From the NCBI RefSeq assembly GCF_014646055.1, contig NZ_BMMS01000021.1:62001-126000 (forward strand): 64,000 nt of DNA. The letters run 5' to 3'. The translations under genes and the position numbers were made by a program. Positions 16,200-24,624 of this stretch are shown in pieces. The notes beneath the pieces were generated by a model. It was not told where the DNA came from. It saw only the letters and a program-made list of their open reading frames with translations, and ran no database searches. Each line of letters starts with the position of its first letter. Within the stretch, counting starts at the first letter, position 1. The stretch is from Wenjunlia tyrosinilytica (GTDB taxonomy: Bacteria; Actinomycetota; Actinomycetes; Streptomycetales; Streptomycetaceae).

Positions 16200-18324
16200 G
16201 GTATCTGTCCGCCTCGTCGTAGAACAGCTGGAATCCGGTGCGCGAACGGGTGCCCAGCGAGCGCAGCAGATCGCCGACGAGCGGGCGCAGCTCGCCCACC
16301 GGGTCGGCCAGCGGGTCGCACAGGATCCACCGGGCCCCGGCGAGCAGCCACAGCAGCCGCTCCGACTCGGACAGGTCGGCGGCGGGTGCGGCGAGCCGTT
16401 CCAGCACACCGCGCGGCTGGGCCTGGCGCGGCAGCCGGTTCGGCGCTGTGGTGATGGTGTTGAACTCCTCCAGCCAGGCGGAGGGGCTGGTGACGCGGTC
16501 CTCCCAGCGCTCCTTGAGGTACGCCACGACCTCGGGCATCGCGTCCACGCTGAGCGCGTGGTGCAGCGCCCGCACGCTCAGCCCCCGCCTGGTGCCGGGG
16601 TCGTGGGCGGCCGCGGCCTCGCGCCGGTACTCCTGGCACAGCCCGGTGTGGACGGAGGTCCATGTGGGCCCGGTGCCCTCCTCGCCGCGGGCGAGGCGGT
16701 GCAGCAGGAGCGTGCGCAGCCATGGGTGGATGTCGCTGATCCGGCGCGGCTCCGGGACAAAGGGGACCATGCCGCGACTGGGCCGTGCCCGGGGGTCGGC
16801 GGAGGCGTCCTCCACGAGCCACAGGCTGTCCTTGAGCTTCTGGTACAGCTGCGGGAATCCGGTGGCGGGAACGGGGATCCACTGGTCGAGCTCGGCCGAG
16901 TCGTCGGGGTCCCAGGCGGCGGCGAGCGAGGCCAGGGAGGCGGCCTCGCCGGGTTCGAAGACCCCGCGCAGGGCGCTGTCCAGCGCGTACTCGCCGAGCG
17001 TGGGGCCGCCGCCGAAGTCCCCGCCGCCCGCGGTGGCGGTGAGCGGGTCGGGGCCCGGTCCCGGTCCTTCGCCGACCAGGCGCACGGGTGTGTCGAGGGC
17101 ACGGCGCAGGGCGTCGGGGCGGCTGGTGCCCTGGGAGCGGTTGAGGATCGCGCCGATGAGTGCGCGCGCGGCCCAGGGGTGGCCCCCGGTGGCCCGGTGG
17201 ACGGCGGCGGTCAGATCGGTGAGGGTGGCGGCCCGCTCGGGGTCGGCGGCGCGGGCGCGGCGGGTCTCGGCGGAGGAGATGGCGTCGAGGTCGCCCAGGC
17301 TCAGCCCCCGCAGCAGGACGGGGTACCACCACGACCCGTCGCTGCCGAGCTGTCGGCGCGAGCGCGTCCAGTCGCCGTATCCGGCGGCGTCGGGAGCGCG
17401 CGGGGGGACCTGGTCCTCACCGGGGGCGATCCGGCTCCAGGTGCGCGGGCGGCGGCGGCTCGCGGCGATCACGAGGAGGGAGTCGCGCTCGCCGGGCCCG
17501 GCGACGTCCCAGGCCTCGCGGACGCGGATGAGCGTGTCGAGGAACGCCGCCCCCGCGGGCGAGTCGGCGTTGTCCAGCACGGCCACGCAGACCCGGCTGC
17601 GGTGCTTGGCCCGGTAGGCGCGCAGGTCGGCGAGGAACGCGCCGCACTGCGCCTCGTCGACGCTGCGTTCCTCGTTGGGATCCCCGGAGTTCCAGTACTG
17701 GTTGAGGGTGGCGAGGGCGTCGCGGGGGTCGGTGCTGTCGCGTCCGTACCACTCCAGGGCGCTGCGGTGCGGGGAGCGGCCGAGGTTCAGGCGCCCGCCG
17801 AGGCCCTCGACGGCCAGGCCCAGGGCGAGGGCGCCGCCGGGCGGCAGCCAGCCGACCTGTTCGAGCAGATCGCCGACCAGGCCCATGCCCTCGCCCTCGC
17901 GGGAGCGCTCGGGGCGGCTGCGCAGGAGTTCGTCGATCTGGCGGCGGGCACGGGCGGGGTCGCGCAGGTGGAGCGGGGCGTCGAGGACGAGCTGGCCGAG
18001 CAGGAGGCGGGGGAAGTGCGGGTTGGGCACGCCGTCGAGGCGGTGGGCGAGCATGAACGCCAGCGCCGAGGCGACCTGTCCGGGGCTGGCCTGCTCGCGG
18101 CCCTCCAGATCGAGGCGGGCGACGGGGACGACCAGTTCGCGGCAGCGCTCCTCGATGCGGACGAGGACCGCGCTCTTGCCGCTGCCGCGCGGGCCGAGGA
18201 GGGCGACCAGCGGTAACTCCGGGCCGCTGCGGCCACTGCCCGCGGGCACCGTCGGGTTGAGGCATTCGTCCAGGAAGCGGTCGGTGATCTCGGTGCTTGC
18301 GCGCAGGACTGCGGGGCGCGTCAC
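16195..18324 (-). CDS. large P-loop NTPase, STAND-like, unknown function
   Basis: A 709-residue soluble protein. Walker A is GPRGSGKS at about residues 44-51 and a probable Walker B is VAVLDNAD near residue 255, followed by LLVIAASRRR as a sensor-like strand and a winged-helix-like region (ALSDLDAI... GHPWAARALIGAIL). The C-terminal half is helical with Trp-rich segments such as WYPVLLRGLSL and HPWLRTLLLHRLA, lacking clear repeats I can name. The overall plan resembles STAND/AAA signalling ATPases. It is cotranscribed with the membrane-anchored receptor, which it overlaps in none of its coding part. The start ATG at 18324 follows a region rich in G; the ribosome site GGGGGAGGG is upstream. 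The partner arrangement suggests ligand sensing, but that is inference. Confidence 0.75.
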   Translation of the reverse strand: MTRPAVLRASTEITDRFLDECLNPTVPAGSGRSGPELPLVALLGPRGSGKSAVLVRIEERCRELVVPVARLDLEGREQASPGQVASALAFMLAHRLDGVPNPHFPRLLLGQLVLDAPLHLRDPARARRQIDELLRSRPERSREGEGMGLVGDLLEQVGWLPPGGALALGLAVEGLGGRLNLGRSPHRSALEWYGRDSTDPRDALATLNQYWNSGDPNEERSVDEAQCGAFLADLRAYRAKHRSRVCVAVLDNADSPAGAAFLDTLIRVREAWDVAGPGERDSLLVIAASRRRPRTWSRIAPGEDQVPPRAPDAAGYGDWTRSRRQLGSDGSWWYPVLLRGLSLGDLDAISSAETRRARAADPERAATLTDLTAAVHRATGGHPWAARALIGAILNRSQGTSRPDALRRALDTPVRLVGEGPGPGPDPLTATAGGGDFGGGPTLGEYALDSALRGVFEPGEAASLASLAAAWDPDDSAELDQWIPVPATGFPQLYQKLKDSLWLVEDASADPRARPSRGMVPFVPEPRRISDIHPWLRTLLLHRLARGEEGTGPTWTSVHTGLCQEYRREAAAAHDPGTRRGLSVRALHHALSVDAMPEVVAYLKERWEDRVTSPSAWLEEFNTITTAPNRLPRQAQPRGVLERLAAPAADLSESERLLWLLAGARWILCDPLADPVGELRPLVGDLLRSLGTRSRTGFQLFYDEADRYR

Positions 18325-18505
18325 AGTGCCCCCTCCCCCGGTTTGTTCCGTCCCTCGGCACCTGACCCGATCAACGGCAGTGACGTTGTGTTGCCCCGTC
18401 AGGTGGTGGCTGTAACCTCCCCGGCGCCGCCCACTGGTTGGATCGGCTCGCCGCCGGGCGGCACGGTGCGCGGGACGCGGGGCCTCGTGGCGCCCGGGAA
18501 CGGCG

Positions 18506-18540
18506 GCGCGCCCGCCCTCCGGGGTGGAGGGCGGGCGCGC
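18506..18540. terminator. strong GC-rich hairpin terminator
   Basis: A perfect 15-bp inverted repeat (18506-18520 with 18526-18540) and a 5-base loop lie about 70 bp beyond the stop of the dehydrogenase gene, in the 283-bp gap before the NTPase start. There is no T tract, as usual in Streptomyces. I see no gene in this gap. Confidence 0.8.
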
Positions 18541-18607
18541 GGCAGCGGTGCCGGTGGGCGCGGGGCCGCGCCGGTCGGGCCGTCTGCCCGTCGCAGCTCC
18601 CGTGGGA

Positions 18608-20059
18608 TCAGAGGTCCAGCGAGGTCATCACGTGCTTGATGCGCGTGTAGTCCTCGAAGCCGTAGCTCGACAGGTCCTTGCCGTAGCCGGACTTCTTGAA
18701 GCCGCCGTGGGGCATCTCGGCGGCCAGGGCGATGTGGGTGTTGATCCACACGCAGCCGAAGTCGAGCTTCTTGGACAGGCGCATCGCGGTGGCGTGGTCC
18801 TTGGTCCACACCGAGGAGGCGAGGGCGTACTCGACGCCGTTGGCCCACTCGACGGCCTGGTCCTCGTCGGTGAACTTCTGGACGGTGATGACCGGGCCGA
18901 AGACCTCGTTCTGGATGATCTCGTCGTCCTGCTTGAGGCCCGAGACCACGGTCGGGGCGTAGAAGTAGCCCTGCTCGCCGACGCGTTTGCCGCCCGTCTC
19001 GACCTTGGCGTGCTCGGGCAGGCGGTCGATGAAGCCGGTGACCTGCGCGAGCTGGTTGGCGTTGTTCAGCGGGCCGTAGAGCACGTCCTCGTCGTCCGGC
19101 TGCCCGGTCTTGGTGCCGGCGGCGAACTTGGCGAGCGCGGCCACGAACTCGTCGTGGATGCCCTCCTGAACCAGCACCCGGGTGGCGGCCGTGCAGTCCT
19201 GGCCGGCGTTGAAGTAGCCGGCGACCGCGATGTCCTCGACGGCCTTGGGGATGTCGGCGTCGTCGAAGACGACGACCGGAGCCTTGCCGCCGAGCTCGAG
19301 GTGGACCCGCTTGAGGTCCTTCGAGGCGCTTTCGGCGACCGCCATGCCGGCGCGCACGGAGCCGGTGATCGACGCCATGGCGGGGATCTTGTGCTCGACC
19401 ATCAGACGGCCGGTGTCACGGTCGCCGCACACCACGTTGAAGATGCCCTTGGGCAGGTCCATCTCCTCCAGCACCGCGCCGATGATCTCGGCGAGCAGGA
19501 CGGTGGAGGCCGGGGTGGTGTCCGACGGCTTGAGGACGACGGTGTTGCCCGCGGCGATGGCCGGGGCGAACTTCCACACCGCCATCATCATCGGGTAGTT
19601 CCACGGGGCGACCTGGGCGCACACGCCCACCGGCTCGCGGCGGATGATCGAGGTCAGGCCCTCCATGTACTCGCCCGCGGCCTTGCCCTCGAGTACGCGG
19701 GCGGCTCCGGCGAAGAAGCGGATCTGGTCGACCATCGGCGGGATCTCCTCGCTCCGCGTCAGGGCGATCGGCTTGCCGGTGTTCTCCGACTCCGCCGCGA
19801 TGAGGTCCTCGGCACGGGCCTCGACCGCGTCCGCGATCTTGAGCAGGGCGCGCTGGCGGACGGACGGGATGGTGTCGCGCCAGGCCGGGAAGGCGGCGGC
19901 AGCGGCCTGCATGGCGGCGTCCACGTCGGCTGCGCCGGACAGCGGAGCCGTGGCGTACACCTGGCCGGTCGCCGGGTTGATCACCTCGGTCGTGCGGCCG
20001 TCCGCGGCGTCCGTGAACTCGCCGTTGATGTAGTTGCGCAGGGCGCGGAGCTCGCTCAC
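18608..20059 (-). CDS. gamma-aminobutyraldehyde dehydrogenase (polyamine catabolism)
   Basis: A 483-residue NAD(P)-dependent aldehyde dehydrogenase. Visible motifs: PWNYPMMMAVWKFAPAIAAGNTVVLKPS for cofactor binding, the catalytic glutamate in LELGGKAP, the catalytic cysteine in YFNAGQDCTAATR, and NEVFGPVITV near the end. The overall sequence matches the aminobutyraldehyde dehydrogenase group that oxidises 4-aminobutanal to GABA after transamination of putrescine. I chose the GTG at 20059 because AGGAGAG stands seven bases upstream; the longer frame to 20173 has a poor, non-homologous N-terminus. It is divergent from the Lrp regulator and aminotransferase genes, with which it probably forms a putrescine degradation unit. 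Confidence 0.93.
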   Translation of the reverse strand: MSELRALRNYINGEFTDAADGRTTEVINPATGQVYATAPLSGAADVDAAMQAAAAAFPAWRDTIPSVRQRALLKIADAVEARAEDLIAAESENTGKPIALTRSEEIPPMVDQIRFFAGAARVLEGKAAGEYMEGLTSIIRREPVGVCAQVAPWNYPMMMAVWKFAPAIAAGNTVVLKPSDTTPASTVLLAEIIGAVLEEMDLPKGIFNVVCGDRDTGRLMVEHKIPAMASITGSVRAGMAVAESASKDLKRVHLELGGKAPVVVFDDADIPKAVEDIAVAGYFNAGQDCTAATRVLVQEGIHDEFVAALAKFAAGTKTGQPDDEDVLYGPLNNANQLAQVTGFIDRLPEHAKVETGGKRVGEQGYFYAPTVVSGLKQDDEIIQNEVFGPVITVQKFTDEDQAVEWANGVEYALASSVWTKDHATAMRLSKKLDFGCVWINTHIALAAEMPHGGFKKSGYGKDLSSYGFEDYTRIKHVMTSLDL

Positions 20060-20192
20060 AGCGTCTCTCCTGTCCTCTCCGGTAGGTCCTGGGCAGCCAC
20101 GACCGGCTACCGGATCGCGGCGCCGCGAGGCTGTATGCACCCAGCCTAACCGTCGTTCTGCCGTATTCGACACACCCCGAAGTGCCCAACAA

Positions 20193-20210
20193 TGGAATCA
20201 GTGCTTTCCA
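20193..20210. promoter_or_regulatory. possible Lrp/AsnC operator in the divergent promoter
   Basis: An imperfect palindrome TGGAA-N8-TTCCA lies in the 211-bp divergent region between the dehydrogenase and the Lrp gene. Lrp-family regulators commonly bind such sites beside their own genes. The assignment rests only on position and symmetry. Confidence 0.3.
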
Positions 20211-20270
20211 AGGTCCCAGACCACGAAATCCTTTGATCCGGGGTTGCGCCACTGACGAGCGTCGTGCACA

Positions 20271-20753
20271 GTGGCGTCCGTGGCCACACGTGACAGACAC
20301 GGCGCTCCCATGATCGACGCGGTTTCCAAGGCGATCATCGAGCAGCTCCAGGAGGACGGACGTCGCCCCTACGCGGCTATCGGCAAGGCCGTGGGGCTGT
20401 CCGAGGCAGCGGTCCGGCAGCGCGTCCAGAAGCTGCTCGACCAGGGAGTGATGCAGATCGTCGCGGTGACGGACCCGCTCACCGTGGGCTTCCGCCGCCA
20501 GGCGATGGTCGGCATCAAGGTCGACGGGGACATGGACCCGGTGGCCGACGCGCTGGCCGAGATGGACGCGGTCGAGTACGTCGTCATCACGGCCGGCTCG
20601 TTCGACCTGATGGTGGAGATCGTCTGCGAGGACGACGACCACCTTCTGGAAATGATCAACAAGCGCATCCGGTCCCTGCCCGGGGTGCGCACCACCGAGA
20701 GCTTCGTGTACCTGAAGCTCCGCAAGCAGACCTACACCTGGGGCACCAGATGA
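20271..20753 (+). CDS. Lrp/AsnC family transcriptional regulator
   Basis: A 160-residue regulator. An N-terminal helix-turn-helix (IIEQLQEDGRRPYAAIGKAVGLSEAAVRQRVQKLLDQGVM) is followed by the RAM/AsnC ligand domain (VGIKVDGDMDPVADALAEMDAVEYVVITAGSFDLMVEIVCEDDDHLLE). The sequence is of the conserved type that sits with the putrescine aminotransferase in Streptomyces. The start is uncertain: GTG 20271 is the most upstream, and GTG 20280 or ATG 20310 are alternatives, since no good ribosome site marks any. Its stop overlaps the ATG of the aminotransferase as ATGA, so they are coupled. It likely senses an amino acid or polyamine product and controls the divergent dehydrogenase gene. Confidence 0.9.
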   Translation: MASVATRDRHGAPMIDAVSKAIIEQLQEDGRRPYAAIGKAVGLSEAAVRQRVQKLLDQGVMQIVAVTDPLTVGFRRQAMVGIKVDGDMDPVADALAEMDAVEYVVITAGSFDLMVEIVCEDDDHLLEMINKRIRSLPGVRTTESFVYLKLRKQTYTWGTR

Positions 20754-22111
20754 GCGCGGACATTTCAAAAACCGCGTACGACCACCTGTGGATGCACTTC
20801 ACCCGCATGTCGTCGTACGAGAAGAACCCCGTCCCGACGATCGTTCGCGGCGAGGGCACCTACATCTACGACAGCAACGGGCGCAGGTACCTCGACGGTC
20901 TCGCCGGCCTGTTCGTCGTGCAGGCCGGCCACGGCCGCACCGAGCTGGCCGACGCCGCCTACAAGCAGGCCCAGGACCTGGCGTTCTTCCCGGTGTGGAG
21001 CTACGCCCACCCCAAGGCGGTGGAGCTGGCCGAGCGCCTGGCGGACCTCGCCCCGGGCGACCTGAACAAGGTCTTCTTCACCACCGGCGGCGGCGAGGCC
21101 GTCGAGACCGCGTGGAAGCTGGCCAAGCAGTACCACAAGCTCACGGGCAACCACACCAAGTACAAGGTGATCTCCCGCGCGGTCGCCTACCACGGCACCC
21201 CGCAGGGCGCGCTGTCCATCACCGGCCTGCCGGCGCTCAAGGCGCCGTTCGAGCCGCTGGTGCCCGGCGCCCACAAGGTCCCGAACACCAATATCTACCG
21301 CGCCCCGATCCACGGCGACGACCCGGAGGCCTTCGGCCGCTGGTGCGCCGACCAGATCGAGCAGGAGATCCTCTTCGAGGGCCCCGACACCGTGGCCGCG
21401 GTCTTCCTGGAGCCCGTGCAGAACGCCGGCGGATGCTTCCCGCCGCCGCCCGGGTACTTCCAGCGGGTCCGTGAGATCTGCGACCAGTACGACGTGCTGC
21501 TCGTCTCCGACGAGGTCATCTGCGCCTTCGGCCGCCTCGGCCACTACTTCGCGTGCGACAAGTTCGGCTACGTGCCCGACATCATCACCTGCGCGAAGGG
21601 CATGACCTCGGGCTACTCCCCGATCGGCGCGGCCATCGTCTCCGACCGGGTCGCCGAGCCCTTCTACAGCGGCGGCGAGGTGTTCCTGCACGGCTACACC
21701 TTCGGCGGCCACCCGGTCTCGGCCGCCGTGGCGCTGGCCAACCTCGACATCTTCGAGCGCGAGGGCCTCAACCAGCACGTGCTGGACACCGAGGGCGCCT
21801 TCCTGAGCACGCTGCGGAAGCTGCACGACCTGCCGATCGTGGGCGACGTCCGCGGCAACGGCTTCTTCTACGGCATCGAGCTCGTCAAGGACAAGGCGAC
21901 CAAGGAGACGTTCACCGACGAGGAGAGCGAGCGCGTCCTCTACGGGTTCCTCAGCAAGGCCCTGTTCGAGAACGGTCTGTACTGCCGGGCCGACGACCGC
22001 GGCGACCCGGTGGTGCAGCTGGCGCCGCCGCTGATCTCCGACCAGTCGACCTTCGACGAGATCGAGCAGATCCTGCGCAGCGTCCTCACCGAGGCCTGGA
22101 CCAAGCTCTAG
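20750..22111 (+). CDS. class III aminotransferase, probably putrescine/polyamine:pyruvate
   Basis: A 453-residue PLP-dependent omega-aminotransferase. Motifs: YLDGLAGLFVVQAGHGRTELADAA near the start, FFTTGGGEAVETAWKLAKQYH, the pyridine-binding aspartate in LLVSDEVICAFGRLGHYFACDKFG and the PLP lysine in TCAKGMTSGYSPIGA. The group includes putrescine-pyruvate and beta-alanine-pyruvate transaminases; next to an aminobutyraldehyde dehydrogenase the first is most likely, giving 4-aminobutanal. It is translationally coupled to the Lrp gene and followed by a hairpin terminator. The protein is full length and shows no damage. Confidence 0.9.
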   Translation: MSADISKTAYDHLWMHFTRMSSYEKNPVPTIVRGEGTYIYDSNGRRYLDGLAGLFVVQAGHGRTELADAAYKQAQDLAFFPVWSYAHPKAVELAERLADLAPGDLNKVFFTTGGGEAVETAWKLAKQYHKLTGNHTKYKVISRAVAYHGTPQGALSITGLPALKAPFEPLVPGAHKVPNTNIYRAPIHGDDPEAFGRWCADQIEQEILFEGPDTVAAVFLEPVQNAGGCFPPPPGYFQRVREICDQYDVLLVSDEVICAFGRLGHYFACDKFGYVPDIITCAKGMTSGYSPIGAAIVSDRVAEPFYSGGEVFLHGYTFGGHPVSAAVALANLDIFEREGLNQHVLDTEGAFLSTLRKLHDLPIVGDVRGNGFFYGIELVKDKATKETFTDEESERVLYGFLSKALFENGLYCRADDRGDPVVQLAPPLISDQSTFDEIEQILRSVLTEAWTKL

Positions 22112-22168
22112 CCACCCCTCGGCCGGCCCGCCCTGACCGGCCGAAGCACGCTCCCCGGGCCCCCGGCG

Positions 22169-22210
22169 CGGCCCCTCCTCCCGGCTTCCCCTTGCCGCGA
22201 GGAGGGGCCG
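22169..22210 (+). terminator. hairpin terminator after the aminotransferase
   Basis: A perfect 12-bp stem (22169-22180 with 22199-22210) with an 18-base loop is followed by TTTCCGTTT, giving a partial T tract on the plus strand. It ends the Lrp-aminotransferase transcript. Just after it, GTTTGCCCGTTGCCGCTTC occurs twice in tandem (22216-22256). Confidence 0.75.
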
Positions 22211-22436
22211 TTTCCGTTTGCCCGTTGCCGCTTCATGTTTGCCCGTTGCCGCTTCGTCCCCGGCGCCGCGCCGATCGGGTTCTTACGTTTGTCGGTCCGC
22301 GAGTCGTCCAAGCCTCTCTTCGGATGGAACGTATGGTGCGGAATATGACAAATATGCCCGGAACCACCGCCCGGGCGTGACCGACCCCCCTCGCACTCGT
22401 TCGTCGGACGAGGCGATGAAACCCGGAGGTGCTCTC

Positions 22437-23333
22437 TTGACGGTGGCCCCGCCGGACAACGATGCGCTGTGGGCGCGCGCACTCGTGAAGTCCTACGACG
22501 GTTCGCCCGCACTGCGCGGAGTCTCCCTCGCCGCCCGGGAGGGCGAGATCCTCGCCGTCACCGGCCCGCGCGGCTGCGGCAAGTCGACCCTGCTGAACTG
22601 CCTGTCCGGGCAGCTTCTGCCCGACGACGGCGAGGTCTGGTTCCACAGCATCCCCGTGCACACCCTCAACGCCTCCTCGCGTGAGCGGCTGCGCCGAGAG
22701 CGCTTCGGCTGGATCGGCACCGAGCCCCACCTGGTGCCGGAGCTGACCGTCCGGGAGAACGCCGCCCTGCCCCTGCTGCTCGGCGGCGCCTCCCACAAGG
22801 CCGCCGCACTCGCGGCGCAGGAGTGGCTGGAGCGCCTGGACGTGGCCGACTGCGCCCGAAGGCGACCGGCCGAGCTTCTCCAGGCGCAGCGCCAGCGCGT
22901 GGCCATCGCCCGCGCCCTCGTCACCAGGCCCGCGGTGCTCTTCGCCGACGAGCCCACCGCCCCGCTGCACTGCGCCGACCGCGGCCAGGTGCTCCGCATT
23001 CTGACAACGGTGTCACGCTCGCACCGGATCACCATCGTCCTCGCCACCAACGACGACGAGGTGACCGCCTGCGCCGACCGCACCGTCGCCCTGCTCGACG
23101 GCAGGGCCGCCGCGGACGCGGGCGAGCGCAGCCGGGTCACCGCCGGAGCGAACGGGAGCCTCCAGGAGGGCGCGCAGGACGCCCAGCACACCGCCGACGC
23201 GGAGCCGGAGACCGCCGCTCCCGCCTCGGCCGTGGCCGCGGGCTCCACGGCATCGGCCCCGCCGACGGCTCCCCCGACGGCGACCACGGCCACGGGCAGG
23301 GAGGGCGCGGACCGGTGCTCTGCCTCCGCGTAG
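22437..23333 (+). CDS. ABC transporter ATPase-like protein with degenerate motifs
   Basis: A 298-residue protein of the LolD/MacB-like ABC ATPase type. Walker A (GPRGCGKST, residues 43-51) and Walker B (VLFADE, about 167-172) are intact. Other motifs deviate: the Q-loop Gln is replaced (WIGTEPHLVPELTV), the signature LSGGQ is LLQAQ at 147-151, and the switch His is Asn205 (VLATNDDE). The last 75 residues are an Ala/Thr/Pro-rich tail. I chose the TTG at 22437 because GGAGG stands seven bases upstream; ATG 22416 is an alternative. It overlaps the next gene by 19 bp. It may be a nucleotide-binding partner with weak or regulatory ATPase activity. Confidence 0.78.
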   Translation: MTVAPPDNDALWARALVKSYDGSPALRGVSLAAREGEILAVTGPRGCGKSTLLNCLSGQLLPDDGEVWFHSIPVHTLNASSRERLRRERFGWIGTEPHLVPELTVRENAALPLLLGGASHKAAALAAQEWLERLDVADCARRRPAELLQAQRQRVAIARALVTRPAVLFADEPTAPLHCADRGQVLRILTTVSRSHRITIVLATNDDEVTACADRTVALLDGRAAADAGERSRVTAGANGSLQEGAQDAQHTADAEPETAAPASAVAAGSTASAPPTAPPTATTATGREGADRCSASA

Positions 23334-24523
23334 CCCGAGGTTCCCGTCCCACCACCCTGCTGCGCCGACTCCTCCTCGCCGCCGTCTCCGCGGGCGCCGG
23401 ATTCCTGCTGCTGTGCGCGCTCGGATACGCCCTCGCCCATCCGGACCGGGCGACGGGGGCGACCGCCAGGCTGCTGTGGTGCCTGGTGCCCGCCGCGGCC
23501 GTCGTCCACCTGTCGGTGGCGGTCTCACGGGTCGAGCCGAGCCGGGAGCTGACCGCGGGGCTCAGCGCCACCGGATACAGCTCCAGCCGTCTGCCGATGC
23601 TCGCCGCGGTGGCGACCGGCTTCTGGTGTGCGATCGGGAGTCTGCTGGCGTTCGTGGCCTTCCTGCACCTGCGCGGGGACCTGCCGACCACCTCACCGCT
23701 GGCGCCGGGCCAGGAGGAGGCCCTGGGCTCCCGGCGGACGCTGCCGCTGGGGGCCACGCTGACGCTGCTGGCGCTCATCCCGCTCCTGGGCGCCGCCGCC
23801 TCCGCCGTGGCGCTTCGGCCCCGGCAGATCCGGCCGCCCAAGCAGCGCTCGAAGGACGACCACGACACCCATGACACCCCCGCCACGCCCGGGGACCAGG
23901 AAGCGGGGCTGCCCTCCGGTCTGCCCTGGGGGGTGGTGCTCGCCTTCGCCGGGCTGGCGCTCGAGCTGTACGCGGGGCACTGGGAGCACGTGGTGCCCCG
24001 CGCCGGTGTCAACCTGCCCAGCACGGTGGGCACCGTCTCCACGGCGATGCTCATCGGCTGGGTCGTGACCGCCGCGGGATTCGTGGTCGCGGGGCCGGGG
24101 CTGGTGCACCTGTGCGGTCAGCTGATCGCCTGGGGGCGGCCGAACGCCCTGCGCCTGCTGGCCGGGCGCGGTCTGGCGGCGGAGTCGCACCGGCTGGGAC
24201 GGCCGGTGGGCGTGCTGTGCGCGGCGGCGTTCGCGGGGCTGGCGACGCTGCGCCTGTGGCACACCTCGGCGCGGCCGGCCATCGACCCGCTGACCGTGTT
24301 CGGGGCGGTGCTCGTCGCGGTGTGCTCGGTCGCCACCGTCATGGCGGCGGCGGTGGAGTCACGGGGAGCGCGGCGGCCGAGCACCGCCACGCTCGCCCGG
24401 CTCGGGGCGCCGCGTTCGCTGCTGCGCCGGGCGGCAGGGCTGCGGTGCGCGGCGCTTATCGGGGTGCTGGCCCCGCTGACCTGGATGTTCGCGGAACTGG
24501 CGGCGCTGCCGATGTATGTGTGA
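23315..24523 (+). CDS. multi-pass membrane protein, partner of the ABC-like ATPase
   Basis: A 402-residue membrane protein starting at a GTG inside the end of the ATPase gene. About eight hydrophobic helices are visible, for example LLLAAVSAGAGFLLLCALGYAL, LLWCLVPAAAVVHLSVAVS, LPLGATLTLLALIPLLGA and VLLAFAG-type segments, with a polar loop of Lys/Asp/His residues near 175-210. Motifs such as GLSATGYSSSRLPMLAAVATG and ATLARLGAPRSLLRRAAGLR recall the cytoplasmic loops of FtsX/MacB-like permeases, which contact the ATPase. Overlap and coupling indicate a two-component complex. Substrate and function are unknown. Confidence 0.75.
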   Translation: MLCLRVARGSRPTTLLRRLLLAAVSAGAGFLLLCALGYALAHPDRATGATARLLWCLVPAAAVVHLSVAVSRVEPSRELTAGLSATGYSSSRLPMLAAVATGFWCAIGSLLAFVAFLHLRGDLPTTSPLAPGQEEALGSRRTLPLGATLTLLALIPLLGAAASAVALRPRQIRPPKQRSKDDHDTHDTPATPGDQEAGLPSGLPWGVVLAFAGLALELYAGHWEHVVPRAGVNLPSTVGTVSTAMLIGWVVTAAGFVVAGPGLVHLCGQLIAWGRPNALRLLAGRGLAAESHRLGRPVGVLCAAAFAGLATLRLWHTSARPAIDPLTVFGAVLVAVCSVATVMAAAVESRGARRPSTATLARLGAPRSLLRRAAGLRCAALIGVLAPLTWMFAELAALPMYV

Positions 24524-24538
24524 GCGTGGGGGCGTGAG

Positions 24539-24578
24539 CGCCGCTGGGGCCCCGGAAGTTGCCGGGGCCCCAGCGGCG
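24539..24578. terminator. bidirectional hairpin terminator
   Basis: A perfect 17-bp stem (24539-24555 with 24562-24578) with a 6-base loop lies between the convergent membrane protein gene and rlmN, and can serve both. Confidence 0.85.
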
Positions 24579-24624
24579 TCCGGCGTTCAGCGCTTGGGGA
24601 GTCGGTCCTTCCCCGCGTCGGCGT

